From a virus, in IMG/VR virus record IMGVR_UViG_3300029258_004850, positions 1-48,607 of that record: 48,607 bases of DNA; one strand, 5' to 3'. Below are positions 1 to 8,034 of this stretch, piece by piece; position 1 is the stretch's first letter, and every line of letters begins with the position of its first letter. The notes under the pieces are model-generated. The model worked only from the letters and a program-made list of their open reading frames with translations. It did no database searches and was not told where the DNA came from. The translations under genes and the position numbers were made by a program.

Positions 1-132
1 CAAACGTCATTTGTCGAAAGGCAAATGCATTGGGTCATGAACACCAAAAAGCCAAGATCACTTTCTAAAACACTGGGCGTTGATGTAAAGTGTTCAGATG
101 ATTTCAGCACCGGAGTAATTCACTGTGGCTAA
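1..132 (+). CDS. C-terminal fragment of an unidentified protein
   Basis: Frame 1 is open from the window edge to a TAA at 130-132, giving 43 residues that end in a plausible soluble tail with several Lys, Asp and Cys residues. It overlaps the GTG start of the next gene by 8 nt, which is typical of the translationally coupled genes here. The product is not recognised. A shorter alternative in frame 3 stops at 66-68, so the frame assignment is only favoured, not proven. Confidence 0.45.
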   Translation, partial: QTSFVERQMHWVMNTKKPRSLSKTLGVDVKCSDDFSTGVIHCG

Positions 133-736
133 ATTTGCGATTTTTGGAGGATCTTTTGATCCTCCCACATATGCACATAAAATGGCTGGAGAACTTGTCT
201 ATGCTGAAACAGACATAGATCAATTCTGGTACATGCCTTGTTGCAGCCACAAATTCAATAAAGACTCTGAAGATTCTTGTCATCGATTAACCATGGTAGA
301 AAGAATGGTTTATCAGATAAACGAGAACTACCAAGGATTTCCTTTTCGTGAATGCACTTACGAAATCGACAACAAAACCAAAGGCCATCTAATTGAAACG
401 ATGGAAGCTTTAGAAAAAGAAAATCCAAAAGATGAATTTGTGATCGTTGTGGGTTCAGATTGTGCCAATGATATCAAGAAAAAATGGCATCGTGGCAAGG
501 AACTTATCGAACGATATCCATTCATTGTGTTGAAAAGAAGTGGATACGAATTGTTAGCTTCTTGGCCATACGAAAAACCAAATCAGGTTTTGGAATTTGG
601 TGTAAGCTATAGCTCAACAACGCTTCGTAAAGCTTTATCAGAAGGCGATTTTGAGCACGCTCAACGAAGACTCTATCCTGCAATTTTCAATTACATTAAG
701 AAGAACAAACTTTACAGTCAGGAAAACCAGACGTAA
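125..736 (+). CDS. NMNAT/NadD-like nucleotidyltransferase
   Basis: 203 aa, about the normal length for bacterial NadD. It probably joins ATP to nicotinate or nicotinamide mononucleotide to form a dinucleotide in NAD synthesis or salvage. The N-terminus has the nucleotidyltransferase signature GGSFDPPTYAH (residues 8-18), with the usual HxGH altered to TYAH, and a C-terminal YSSTTLR matching the ISSTxxR ATP-binding motif. The GTG start is set by a GGAG about 10 nt upstream (112-115). The altered HxGH could affect substrate choice. No NAMPT or nicotinamidase partner is visible, though the partial gene upstream could belong to the same pathway. Family assignment is strong; the exact substrate is inferred. 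Confidence 0.85.
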   Translation: MAKFAIFGGSFDPPTYAHKMAGELVYAETDIDQFWYMPCCSHKFNKDSEDSCHRLTMVERMVYQINENYQGFPFRECTYEIDNKTKGHLIETMEALEKENPKDEFVIVVGSDCANDIKKKWHRGKELIERYPFIVLKRSGYELLASWPYEKPNQVLEFGVSYSSTTLRKALSEGDFEHAQRRLYPAIFNYIKKNKLYSQENQT

Positions 737-769
737 AATGTTTGTGTACACTTTTACGGGAATACATTC

Positions 770-2482
770 ATGAAACTTACCATTCGAGGCACTGGTGATA
801 AAGTCAATATCACCAAGACACATGTAGTCGCCAAAGGTGGTGAGGGTGTCATCTATATTAAAGATGGCGTTGTCTACAAAATCTGTCATGCTGGGAAAAT
901 GATTCCCGATGGAAAATTTCAAGAACTGGCTGTTCTCAATCATCCCAACATCATCAAGCCAGAGCAAGTTTTACTGGATTCTAAAGGAAAACCAGTTGGC
1001 TATACCATGAAGCTGGTTCCTAATTCAGTGCCACTTGCTCAAATTCTAACAAAATCTTACCGAGATCGAGAGAACGTTACATTCGATCAAATGGGTAAGT
1101 TAATACAGGATATTCGTGATGGCATTGAACACATCCACTCCAAGGACATTCTCCAAGTAGATGGTAATGAGATGAACTACATGGTTTCGTTGGATTACGA
1201 AACTGTGTCATTCATTGATGTGAATAGTTTTCAAACCAAACATTATCCAGCAGAGGCTTTAATGCTAAGCGTGCGAGATTGGCACGTTGAAAAGAAAAAC
1301 GGAGTCTACATTTGGACAGAGCTGAGTGATTGGTTTTCTTTCGCAATTATCTCGTTCTACATGTGGACCGGAATTCATCCCTTCAAGGGAGCACATCCTC
1401 GTTTCAAAAATGTCAAAACGAGGATGGAAGATCAAATGAAGGCAAATGTTTCAGTTTTAAACTCTGAAACAAAATACCCTGCTGCTGCTGTTTATCCTTT
1501 TGATGTCATTCCTGATGTTTACATGCAGTGGTACAAAGCTCTGTTTGAACGTGGCGAACGACATCCGGCCCCACAGGACTTTCATGGCAAAATCCTTCTT
1601 GTCGCCAAAGTCAAAGAAATCAGTGGCAGTGATAACTTCGAAATCAAAGAAATTCATGATTTTGGGGAAATGCTGGTTGGTTTTATAGGTCGCCCCGGAA
1701 CAGAGGTTTCTATTGGACCTGAACATGTGTTTGTAAATCAGGCCCCTAAGCCAAAACCATACAAGAAAATCCGTGCAGGCATTACAAATGTGATGCAAAT
1801 TCCTGTCTCAGCTCATCTTGAGAACAATATCGTTCATTTGACAAATCTAAAAACTCAGGAAAAAATCGATTATCAAGGGAATGGAAGTGATCTGATGAGT
1901 TGCGAGGGGCGTTTGTACGTTCAAAGCAATAATCGAATCGTTGAAATTCAATTCATTGAATCTGGCAAAAACATTATGGCGGCACCGAAAGTCGTTTGTG
2001 ATATTTTGCCCAATGCAACGCAGATGTTTCAGGGAACAATCATCCAGTATCTGTTCGAAGGATACTTTGTCTCTGTATTCCCAAAATCAGGCATTGCTCA
2101 ACAGTTCCATATTAAAGAACTTGATGAATATCAAATTACTGAAGCGAAATATGAAAATGGGGTTCTGATGGTTGTTGGAATTTCCAAAGGCAAGTATGAT
2201 CGCTTCGTGATCCGTTTTGAAGAAAGATGGGGCAATTATGAAATAGCCCGTAAAATTGAAGACATCATTCCCACTGGTTTGAACTTCACAGTTCTGGAGA
2301 ATGGGGTTTGTGTTTGTATTACGGAAGAAGAGAAAATCGAATTGTTCTCTTCCCGTTCGGGATCGCAAAATGTTAAATCGATCTCTGACCCGGTTATAGA
2401 AAGCGACATGAGGTTATGTCGAGTTGGGTCACAAGTTATGTTTGCCAAAGGCAACAAGCTGTTCAAGCTGTCTATGAAATAA
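770..2482 (+). CDS. Protein-kinase-like protein with C-terminal beta-rich domain
   Basis: 570 aa. Residues about 15-280 look like a Ser/Thr kinase fold: glycine-rich loop AKGGEGVIY (21-29), candidate ATP-binding Lys37, a catalytic loop QVDGNEMN with Asp131 and Asn136 in the HRDxxxxN spacing, Asp150 in place of the DFG Asp, and a later SDWFSF segment like subdomain IX. The His-Arg of HRD and the usual loop Lys are replaced, so activity is uncertain. Residues about 340-570 are short beta-type repeats resembling a propeller or sensor domain. It sits directly before two SPFH genes and probably shares their transcript. Related kinases partner VWA proteins in Ter-type stress systems; a VWA gene lies at 32063-33058. 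The host or phage target is unknown. Confidence 0.7.
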   Translation: MKLTIRGTGDKVNITKTHVVAKGGEGVIYIKDGVVYKICHAGKMIPDGKFQELAVLNHPNIIKPEQVLLDSKGKPVGYTMKLVPNSVPLAQILTKSYRDRENVTFDQMGKLIQDIRDGIEHIHSKDILQVDGNEMNYMVSLDYETVSFIDVNSFQTKHYPAEALMLSVRDWHVEKKNGVYIWTELSDWFSFAIISFYMWTGIHPFKGAHPRFKNVKTRMEDQMKANVSVLNSETKYPAAAVYPFDVIPDVYMQWYKALFERGERHPAPQDFHGKILLVAKVKEISGSDNFEIKEIHDFGEMLVGFIGRPGTEVSIGPEHVFVNQAPKPKPYKKIRAGITNVMQIPVSAHLENNIVHLTNLKTQEKIDYQGNGSDLMSCEGRLYVQSNNRIVEIQFIESGKNIMAAPKVVCDILPNATQMFQGTIIQYLFEGYFVSVFPKSGIAQQFHIKELDEYQITEAKYENGVLMVVGISKGKYDRFVIRFEERWGNYEIARKIEDIIPTGLNFTVLENGVCVCITEEEKIELFSSRSGSQNVKSISDPVIESDMRLCRVGSQVMFAKGNKLFKLSMK

Positions 2483-2492
2483 GGAGAACCTA

Positions 2493-4052
2493 GTGCGAGA
2501 TTTCAGTGAAAATCCAATTGATGTACGCAATGCCATGAGGAAATTAGCCCCATGGATATTTGTCATTGGCATTGTGTTTATGGTTGGAATGACTTATCTC
2601 ATCTATTCACAATTCCGAATCGATGTGCCAACCAAACATTTTGCCGTCCTGATCAAAAAGACCGGCAAAAATATTCCCAATGACGCAGAATGTGCCCCGG
2701 ATGAATCTTACAAAGGGGTTCAAAAAGAGCTTCTATTGGAAGGGCGATATTTCCGCAACCCATTTGAATGGGACTGGGAAGTTCATCCCTATGATGAAAT
2801 TGCGTCAAATGAACTTGGTGTACTTGTAAAGCTCAATGGCGAAAACCTCCCTTACAGACACTTTGTTGCGTCAAAAGATATTGAAAAGGGAATTGTCGAA
2901 GACGTGCTTCGACCGGGACGTTATCCAATCCATCCCTACACCGAAAAACTTTTGCGATTCAAACCAATCACAATTCCTGCTGGACACAAAGGTGTTGTCA
3001 CGTTACTAGCTGCTCCAATGCCAGAAAATCCCAACGAACTTCTTGTAGAAGAAGGACGCCGTGGGGTTCAGAAAAAGACACTTGATCCCGGAACGTATTA
3101 TGTGAACCCATATGTGACACGGATCAATGAAATCGATTGTCGGTCTCAACGATTCAACCTTTCCGAAGGTGGTGACATGGGATTCCCGTCTCTGGACGGA
3201 TTCTGGGTCCAATTGGATGGAATTGTTGAATTCCGTGTTAACCCCGAGAAAGCCGCTGAAGTTTTTGTGATCTACAATGAAACGTTCAATGACAAAAATG
3301 ACATTGAACGAGTAGATGAAGAAATTGTCACAAAGATTATTCTTCCTAATGCAAGAAGTTTCTGCCGTTTGAAGGGGTCAAGCAACAAAGGTCGTGACTT
3401 TATCGGTGGCCAAACTCGTATTGAATTTCAGAAGGCTTTTGCAGAAGCAATGGAATCTGAATGTGAGCCTTTGGGTATTGAAATCGTCCAAGCTTTGATC
3501 ACAAAGATTTATCCACCAGAAGCAATTGCTGGACCTGTTCGTGATCGTGAAGTTGCACGTCAGCAATTGCGACAGTATGGACAGCAGATTCTCCAACAGG
3601 AATCTGAGATCAAACTTGCTGTTGAAAAGCAAAAAGTTGTTCAAAGAACAGAACTGCGTGCTGCGGATCAATCTGTTGTAACGGAAACTGTGGCTGCTAA
3701 GCAGAAGCAGCAGGTTGCTGTCACTAAAGCAAATGAACAACGAGAAGTTGCCAGATTTAAACTTGATGCAGCAAAAGATGAAGCAGAAGCGATCATTGCT
3801 CGTGGAGAAGCTGCTGCTTCTGTTATCAAATTCGACAATGAAGCTATTGCTGCGGGTTGGGAGCGTGCCATCAAAGCCTTTGGTGGAGATGGAAGTGCAT
3901 ATGCTGATTATACTCTTTGGGAAAAGATTGCACCGAGTTTTCGAAAAATCATGACCAATACAAACAACAGTCCTTTGATGGAACACTTCGGTTTGTCTGG
4001 CCCAACACCAGAAAAACCTGAAACTGTCGAACAAGCCACACCTGCTGAATAA
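2493..4052 (+). CDS. SPFH/Band-7 membrane protein 1
   Basis: 519 aa. An N-terminal hydrophobic helix (about residues 19-41) is followed by three beta repeats, each ending in a pattern like GV..(L)..G.Y..NP or PGRYPIHPY, then an SPFH (stomatin/flotillin/prohibitin) domain and a long Glu/Lys/Gln/Ala-rich coiled coil (about 350-450). SPFH proteins form large membrane-attached rings or cages that organise membrane regions or proteases. The PG-x-Y-x-x-(H/N)P repeats recall those of major vault protein. The GTG start at 2493 follows AAGGAG. It is one of two adjacent paralogues, suggesting a hetero-oligomer. The role in infection is unknown. Confidence 0.8.
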   Translation: MRDFSENPIDVRNAMRKLAPWIFVIGIVFMVGMTYLIYSQFRIDVPTKHFAVLIKKTGKNIPNDAECAPDESYKGVQKELLLEGRYFRNPFEWDWEVHPYDEIASNELGVLVKLNGENLPYRHFVASKDIEKGIVEDVLRPGRYPIHPYTEKLLRFKPITIPAGHKGVVTLLAAPMPENPNELLVEEGRRGVQKKTLDPGTYYVNPYVTRINEIDCRSQRFNLSEGGDMGFPSLDGFWVQLDGIVEFRVNPEKAAEVFVIYNETFNDKNDIERVDEEIVTKIILPNARSFCRLKGSSNKGRDFIGGQTRIEFQKAFAEAMESECEPLGIEIVQALITKIYPPEAIAGPVRDREVARQQLRQYGQQILQQESEIKLAVEKQKVVQRTELRAADQSVVTETVAAKQKQQVAVTKANEQREVARFKLDAAKDEAEAIIARGEAAASVIKFDNEAIAAGWERAIKAFGGDGSAYADYTLWEKIAPSFRKIMTNTNNSPLMEHFGLSGPTPEKPETVEQATPAE

Positions 4053-4084
4053 CAAAAAGAAAATAAACGAAAGGATTATAAATC

Positions 4085-5668
4085 ATGAAATGGCGAACAA
4101 AGTTTCTGCTAACTTCACTTCTGATAACAGTTATCGGAGCGTTTACATTACACTGGATGATTAACCGTGTTTATGTTGAGCCCGGTTACAGCTTGCAGCT
4201 TCGCTACAAAGGTTCACTGCTGGCTATGGTCGGCGTGCCTGTCAAGAAAGCCAAACCCGGACACTTTGCAGAAGAAGGTGAAGTCGGTGTTCTCAAAGAA
4301 ATGCGTGGACCCGGACGGCACTTCTATTGCCCACTATGGTGGGAAACTGAAATCGTCCCAGACAAAATTGTAATGCCGGGACAAATCGCTGTTGTAAAGA
4401 GTAACCTTGGTGAGCCTCTTCCATCGGGTGAATACCTCGTGGAGGGTGATCTTGGAGAAACGAAACACAAAGGGATTTTGAGAAAATCTTTTGGTCCGGG
4501 ACGTTATCGTGTGCATCCTTATGCATATGAATTTGATGTCATCGAAAGACCTGTTCGAAGCGAAAATGGAAAACACGCTGGGTTTATTTCAATACCAACT
4601 GGTTATGTTGGTGTTGTGACAAACAAAGCATCAAATCCAATCACAGAAGAGCCAAAAGGTGTACTCGATGATGTTCTTCCTCCCGGTTTATATCCAATCA
4701 ATGGACGTGAACAGGAAGTTGACATTGTTGAAATTGGATACCGTGAGGCATCTATCAACGTAAAAACTCAAGTTGAAGCTGATGGTTCTGTGAAGGTGGA
4801 TGAAGCAGGTGAGCCTGTTATTGCCAGTTTGACAGAAGGAATTAACTTCCCAAGTAGCGATGGCTTTCCGATTCTAATGGACTTTACAGCAATTTGGGGA
4901 ATTCTTCCTGATGCAGCGCCGAGAATTATTCGAACATTCGGCAACATTGGTGCTGTAGAACAAAAAGTGGTGATGCCTCAAATTGAATCGATTTGTCGAA
5001 ACAATGGCTCAGCCCACTCTGCTGTTGATTTGCTTGTTGGTGAGTCTCGACAAAAATTCCAAGAAGACACTGAAATTGAATTTCACCGTGTTCTTGATGA
5101 TAAGCAGATTCAACTTCTGTATGGTTTGGTGCGTCACATCTACATTCCGAAAGAAGTTCGTCAGCCAATTCAAACAGCATTTATTGCCGATGAATTAAAG
5201 TTGACTCGGGATCAGGAACAGATCACCACGCAAAAAGAAGCTGAACTTCGTGAAATTGAAAAGCTGAAAGATGTGGAAGCTGAAAAAATTGATGCTGACA
5301 CGAAGAAGCAGGTTGCTGAGATCATAGCACTTGGTCAAAAGCAAGTTGGAGAAACCGAAGCTGAAACAATTCAATTGGTTGCTGAAATCGATAAAGAAAC
5401 AGCCACAATTGAAGCTGAATCGACTGTGGTGATTGGTCAAGCCAAAGCTAAAGCAAACCAATTGGAAGAAGAAGCTAAAGCCCAATTGTTTGAATTGGCC
5501 GTACAAGCTTTCGAAAGACCGAATGCCTACAATCGATATATCTTTGCCGATGGTTTGCCAGAAGATCTGGAATTTGAATTTCTCTATGCAGGCGAAGGTA
5601 CTCTTTGGACTGACATGAAGAACTTTGGAATTCGAGGGAACGTCGATCTGAACCCTGAAAAGAAATAA
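4085..5668 (+). CDS. SPFH/Band-7 membrane protein 2
   Basis: 527 aa paralogue of the preceding gene, 32 nt downstream and probably on the same transcript. It has an N-terminal membrane helix (about 7-26), three beta repeats with GPGRHFYCP, GPGRYRVHPY and PPGLYPING, an SPFH domain (about 240-380) and a long acidic coiled coil rich in Ala, Glu and Lys (about 375-490). The ATG start has an AAGGA about 9 nt upstream. A strong intrinsic terminator follows. The most likely role is a membrane scaffold together with the neighbouring SPFH protein; the upstream kinase-like protein could regulate it. That link rests on gene order only. Confidence 0.8.
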   Translation: MKWRTKFLLTSLLITVIGAFTLHWMINRVYVEPGYSLQLRYKGSLLAMVGVPVKKAKPGHFAEEGEVGVLKEMRGPGRHFYCPLWWETEIVPDKIVMPGQIAVVKSNLGEPLPSGEYLVEGDLGETKHKGILRKSFGPGRYRVHPYAYEFDVIERPVRSENGKHAGFISIPTGYVGVVTNKASNPITEEPKGVLDDVLPPGLYPINGREQEVDIVEIGYREASINVKTQVEADGSVKVDEAGEPVIASLTEGINFPSSDGFPILMDFTAIWGILPDAAPRIIRTFGNIGAVEQKVVMPQIESICRNNGSAHSAVDLLVGESRQKFQEDTEIEFHRVLDDKQIQLLYGLVRHIYIPKEVRQPIQTAFIADELKLTRDQEQITTQKEAELREIEKLKDVEAEKIDADTKKQVAEIIALGQKQVGETEAETIQLVAEIDKETATIEAESTVVIGQAKAKANQLEEEAKAQLFELAVQAFERPNAYNRYIFADGLPEDLEFEFLYAGEGTLWTDMKNFGIRGNVDLNPEKK

Positions 5669-5688
5669 CAGTTCGTTTCCTAAAACTC

Positions 5689-5722
5689 AAAAGGCCGCTG
5701 TTCCAAAACAGCGGCCTTTTTT
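5689..5722 (+). terminator. Rho-independent terminator after SPFH genes
   Basis: A near-perfect GC-rich hairpin (AAGGCCGCTGTT / AACAGCGGCC, loop CCAA at 5703-5706) is followed by a run of T. It lies 20 nt after the second SPFH stop and closes the operon. Confidence 0.9.
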
Positions 5723-5736
5723 GCTATTATATCTAT

Positions 5737-5877
5737 ATGTGGGCAATTTATTGGTTAATTATTGAAACGAAAAAAGCTTGGAAAGGCAAAGATCAACAGA
5801 GAAGGTACGCTTTAGCTAATGTTTGGGGAGCAGGTGCTTTACTCGGAGTTGTTATTGCAGCTTATTTTTGGAGCTAA
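5737..5877 (+). CDS. Small membrane protein (46 aa)
   Basis: ATG to TAA ORF of 46 residues with a basic middle and a hydrophobic, Gly/Ala-rich C-terminal helix ending YFWS. The N-terminal MWAIYWLIIE segment is also hydrophobic. No Shine-Dalgarno is visible; an AT-rich TATATCTAT stretch lies directly before the ATG, as at several other starts here. It is not recognised; small phage membrane proteins of this kind are common. Confidence 0.5.
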   Translation: MWAIYWLIIETKKAWKGKDQQRRYALANVWGAGALLGVVIAAYFWS

Positions 5878-5880
5878 AAA

Positions 5881-6006
5881 ATGTGGGTTGTCTGTGTTTT
5901 AATTTTTATCATCTGTTTGTTTACAATTGGCGTCAACAAAACTTTACCGCTTCACGGCGAGAAAGCCCCTACTTGCGTAAGCAAGTTTGCCTATCATAGA
6001 TCGTGA
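5881..6006 (+). CDS. Possible 41-aa hydrophobic peptide
   Basis: ORF starting 3 nt after the previous stop with a clear hydrophobic N-terminal segment (MWVVCVLIFIICLFTIG). Its C-terminal half overlaps the structured RNA candidate, so either the peptide or its end may be accidental. Confidence 0.3.
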   Translation: MWVVCVLIFIICLFTIGVNKTLPLHGEKAPTCVSKFAYHRS

Positions 6007-6058
6007 GCGAAGCGAACGAGTAAGGCAGGCAAACCTCTTTAGGGTCGGGGTAGTTGAC
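5961..6058 (+). ncRNA. Omega-RNA-like structured element (IS200/IS605 right-end type), no tnpB nearby
   Basis: A compact folded element between convergent genes. A closing helix GCCCC (5965-5969) with GGGGT (6047-6051) encloses a hairpin ACTTGC-GTAA-GCAAGT (5971-5986, GNRA-type loop), a stem TTGCCT (5987-5992) with AGGCAA (6027-6032), and an inner CGT...GCGAAGC...ACG hairpin (6002-6018). The 3' end, TTTAGGGTCGGGGTAGTTGAC (about 6038-6058), resembles the 3' scaffold of TnpB omega-RNAs, after which a guide would begin at 6059. This comparison is from memory of IS200/IS605 right ends. No tnpB, tnpA or iscB gene is in the window, so this may be a remnant, a solo guide RNA, or another structured RNA. 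Confidence 0.45.
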
Positions 6059-6080
6059 TAGGAAGCATTGTCGCTGCTCT

Positions 6081-6542
6081 TCACTGGACCAGTGACCATT
6101 CCCTAAATGTCAAAGCTCTATTTCGCATAACGTGAAAATAACGATCTAATTGAGCTTCGAATTTTGGATGAAGATTCAAATCTTTAATCTTATCCAAATC
6201 AACCCATTTGTATTCTGAATGCTCTTCGCTCAGAGATACGTCAAATGGCTCTTTAATGCGATAAAGATAAGTAGTCCAACGATGTGTTCCATCTTGGCTT
6301 TCAACGGCATCTATTCGATTTCCGGGGATATTTGGAATACCTGTCTCTTCTTCTGTTTCACGAATAGCACAGGCAATCATCGATTCGCCTTTTTCGGCTT
6401 TTCCGCCCGGCAATCCCCAAGTTCCCTGATGATCTCCTTCATCTCTCTTAAGTAAGAGAGTTTGCTTGCCATCAGTGAACATGATGCCAGCTCCTCTTTT
6501 GCCTTTGTATCTTGATCCGCCCTTACCAATTCTATGATACAT
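6081..6542 (-). CDS. NUDIX hydrolase
   Basis: 153 aa, usual for a single NUDIX domain. The complete NUDIX box GX5EX7REUXEEXGU is at residues 47-69 (Gly47, Glu53, Arg61-Glu62, Glu65-Glu66, Gly68), preceded by the MutT-like TWGLPGGK. Such enzymes hydrolyse nucleoside diphosphates linked to another group, such as oxidised dNTPs, dinucleotides or capped RNA ends. The substrate cannot be read from sequence. The start overlaps the end of the Dam gene by 11 nt and a GAGG lies upstream, so the two are co-translated. Confidence 0.9.
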   Translation of the reverse strand: MYHRIGKGGSRYKGKRGAGIMFTDGKQTLLLKRDEGDHQGTWGLPGGKAEKGESMIACAIRETEEETGIPNIPGNRIDAVESQDGTHRWTTYLYRIKEPFDVSLSEEHSEYKWVDLDKIKDLNLHPKFEAQLDRYFHVMRNRALTFREWSLVQ

Positions 6543-7341
6543 GGTTCCTCACATACAAGCTGTGTTTGACTTCTACTTTACTGTCTGCCAAACGTTGAAA
6601 ACCGTTTTCAATAAACACGTGTTTTGTATATAGATCAATTGGAACATCAATTGTTTTATCAATGCCGTTTTCACTACCATTCAAAGAAAGAGCGTAATTA
6701 CATTTCAAAGATCTCAACCAATCAAAAAGAAGATTGATATTGAAGTCTCCATAGTAATAAACTTCTTTAGACACATAAGGGGGGTCAAGGTACAAAAAAT
6801 CTCCCGATTTTGCATTGACCTTTTGATAATCTTTAACTTCAAACTTGATATCAACTTTGCCGAATTCGCAATTCCATTGATTAAGAATTGACTTTAAATT
6901 TTGAGGTCGAATTCCACTTCTTCTTAAATGAAAGCCACTATTGAACTCGCCTTTTTTGTTGTAGCGAACTAAACCATTTCGACATGTTCTCAATAGAAAA
7001 AAGAATTTGAGAGGATCTTGGTCTTTGTTGAACTCGCTACGAGTTTCATAATAATAGTCTTTGCCTTTAGACTGTAATTTATGCCATCTAATTGTGTAGT
7101 CTTCAAAAAGTCGATTAGGATCATTTTGAACTAATTTCCAAATCTCTATAAGAGGTTTGTTGTGATCGCTGGCTCGATATTTTTTAGCAGCTTTGTTTTT
7201 TATTGCTTCATAAAGAACAGAAGCTCCCCCAAGAAATGGCTCGTAATATGTGTCTGTTTCTTTTGGGAAATGAAAAAGAATTCGTTCAGCTTGTAACCGC
7301 TTACTGCCTTTCCATTTTACGAGGACTTCATTTTGTTTCAT
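6532..7341 (-). CDS. dam: DNA adenine methylase (D12 class, Dam-like)
   Basis: 269 aa. It carries the D12-class N6-adenine methyltransferase motifs: an N-terminal WKGSK(R) segment, AdoMet motif I YYEPFLGGASVLY, and catalytic motif IV FLYLDPPY. Such enzymes methylate adenine, usually in GATC; specificity is not proven here. Phage copies protect the genome from host restriction or mark replicated DNA. The start overlaps the stop of the upstream gene (ATGA) and the end overlaps the NUDIX gene, forming a coupled minus-strand operon of three genes. Confidence 0.9.
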   Translation of the reverse strand: MKQNEVLVKWKGSKRLQAERILFHFPKETDTYYEPFLGGASVLYEAIKNKAAKKYRASDHNKPLIEIWKLVQNDPNRLFEDYTIRWHKLQSKGKDYYYETRSEFNKDQDPLKFFFLLRTCRNGLVRYNKKGEFNSGFHLRRSGIRPQNLKSILNQWNCEFGKVDIKFEVKDYQKVNAKSGDFLYLDPPYVSKEVYYYGDFNINLLFDWLRSLKCNYALSLNGSENGIDKTIDVPIDLYTKHVFIENGFQRLADSKVEVKHSLYVRNHVS

Positions 7342-7817
7342 TTGAAGGATTTCGGTCCCCGTTTCAGGGGAACAGCTTTCAGTTTTTGAACGTGACGATC
7401 AGGTGTATCCTTAAGAGAGTGCATCACGTTTTTAATATCCTTCACTATTTCAGCAGCATTGTCAGATTCGCATTTCTGCGTGTTGCCATCAGGAATAGAA
7501 ACTGTTTTTCTATCTTTGTTCCAGAAACCTTTAGAAATGAAATAACACTTTTGACTTGGGTTCCAAGAAACTACCCCTACATGTTCTCCGTCATCCCAGT
7601 TTCTTGAAGAAACTAGAAGTCTCAGTGGTTGCTCTTCAAATACCTGACGAACATGAAAATCTGACTTCTTTAAAGCAGCCGAAGCATACCCAAGGCAAAT
7701 CTTAGCATAGTTCTTCAACACCTCATCAGCTTTAGTGCGATAATTCACTTCAACGCTGTATCTGGTATCTGCTTCGTTTAAAGGTTCTCTTTTAAGCCAA
7801 TCAATGAAAGTTTCCAT
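7338..7817 (-). CDS. Unknown protein with capsid-targeting-like N-terminus
   Basis: 159 aa starting METFIDWLKREPLNEAD, one of several proteins here with an aromatic-spaced F-x-x-W-L...E start like the T4 capsid-targeting sequence. The rest is a mixed alpha/beta soluble domain (about 20-150) with a basic Lys/Arg/Pro-rich end. The frame stays open upstream to 8027, but that part is poly-Phe/poly-Pro, the mirror of the Gly/Lys-rich gene on the other strand, so the ATG at 7817 is chosen. It overlaps dam by ATGA. Function unknown. Confidence 0.65.
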   Translation of the reverse strand: METFIDWLKREPLNEADTRYSVEVNYRTKADEVLKNYAKICLGYASAALKKSDFHVRQVFEEQPLRLLVSSRNWDDGEHVGVVSWNPSQKCYFISKGFWNKDRKTVSIPDGNTQKCESDNAAEIVKDIKNVMHSLKDTPDRHVQKLKAVPLKRGPKSFK

Positions 7818-7823
7818 ATCGCT

Positions 7824-7834
7824 AATATATAGTT
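7824..7834. promoter_or_regulatory. Near-palindromic TATA box between divergent genes
   Basis: CTAATATATAG lies in the 19-nt gap between two divergent starts (7817 minus, 7837 plus). The downstream TATATAGTTGT is identical to one at 9757-9767. It is likely a late-type, possibly bidirectional promoter element. This is inferred from position and repetition. Confidence 0.4.
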
Positions 7835-7836
7835 GT

Positions 7837-8034
7837 ATGATGAAAACTTTTACACAATGGCTTGAAGCAAGATTGGCAGAAGAGGATGGAGGCGGTGGCG
7901 GTGGCGGTGGTACGGACACTGGTGCCATAGCTACGCATCCTTCACCTTTGGGTTGCCAATGTAACTGTGGAACAAAAAAAAAGAAGAAAAAGACTAAGTC
8001 ACGATCAAACTTTGGGTCTAGTGACAATTCCTAA
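7837..8034 (+). CDS. Small Gly/Lys-rich protein with capsid-targeting-like N-terminus
   Basis: 65 aa beginning MMKTFTQWLEARLAEED, close to the T4 capsid-targeting pattern, followed by eight glycines (7891-7914), a Cys pair (CQCNC) and a lysine run ending in a Ser/Arg-rich tail. Its architecture resembles the C-terminal tail of the 1,059-aa protein at 9790 (F-x-x-W segment, Gly-rich linker, basic end). A basic tail suggests DNA or RNA binding, perhaps as a packaged protein. There is no Shine-Dalgarno; a TATATAG box lies 5 nt before the ATG. It overlaps the HNH gene by 30 nt at the 3' end. Confidence 0.55.
   Translation: MMKTFTQWLEARLAEEDGGGGGGGGTDTGAIATHPSPLGCQCNCGTKKKKKKTKSRSNFGSSDNS

Noticed and set aside
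3378-4055. Long minus-strand ORF opposite the first SPFH gene
   Set aside because: Its sequence is the antisense of the coiled coil (Phe/Ser/Cys-rich), with no motif or ribosome-binding site.
5878-6080. tnpB/tnpA or iscB gene for the omega-RNA-like element
   Set aside because: No ORF here or elsewhere in the window shows RuvC or Y1-transposase motifs.
7818-8027. N-terminal extension of the 7338 gene (poly-Phe, poly-Pro)
   Set aside because: It is the complement of the poly-Gly/poly-Lys gene on the plus strand; a good ATG exists at 7817.
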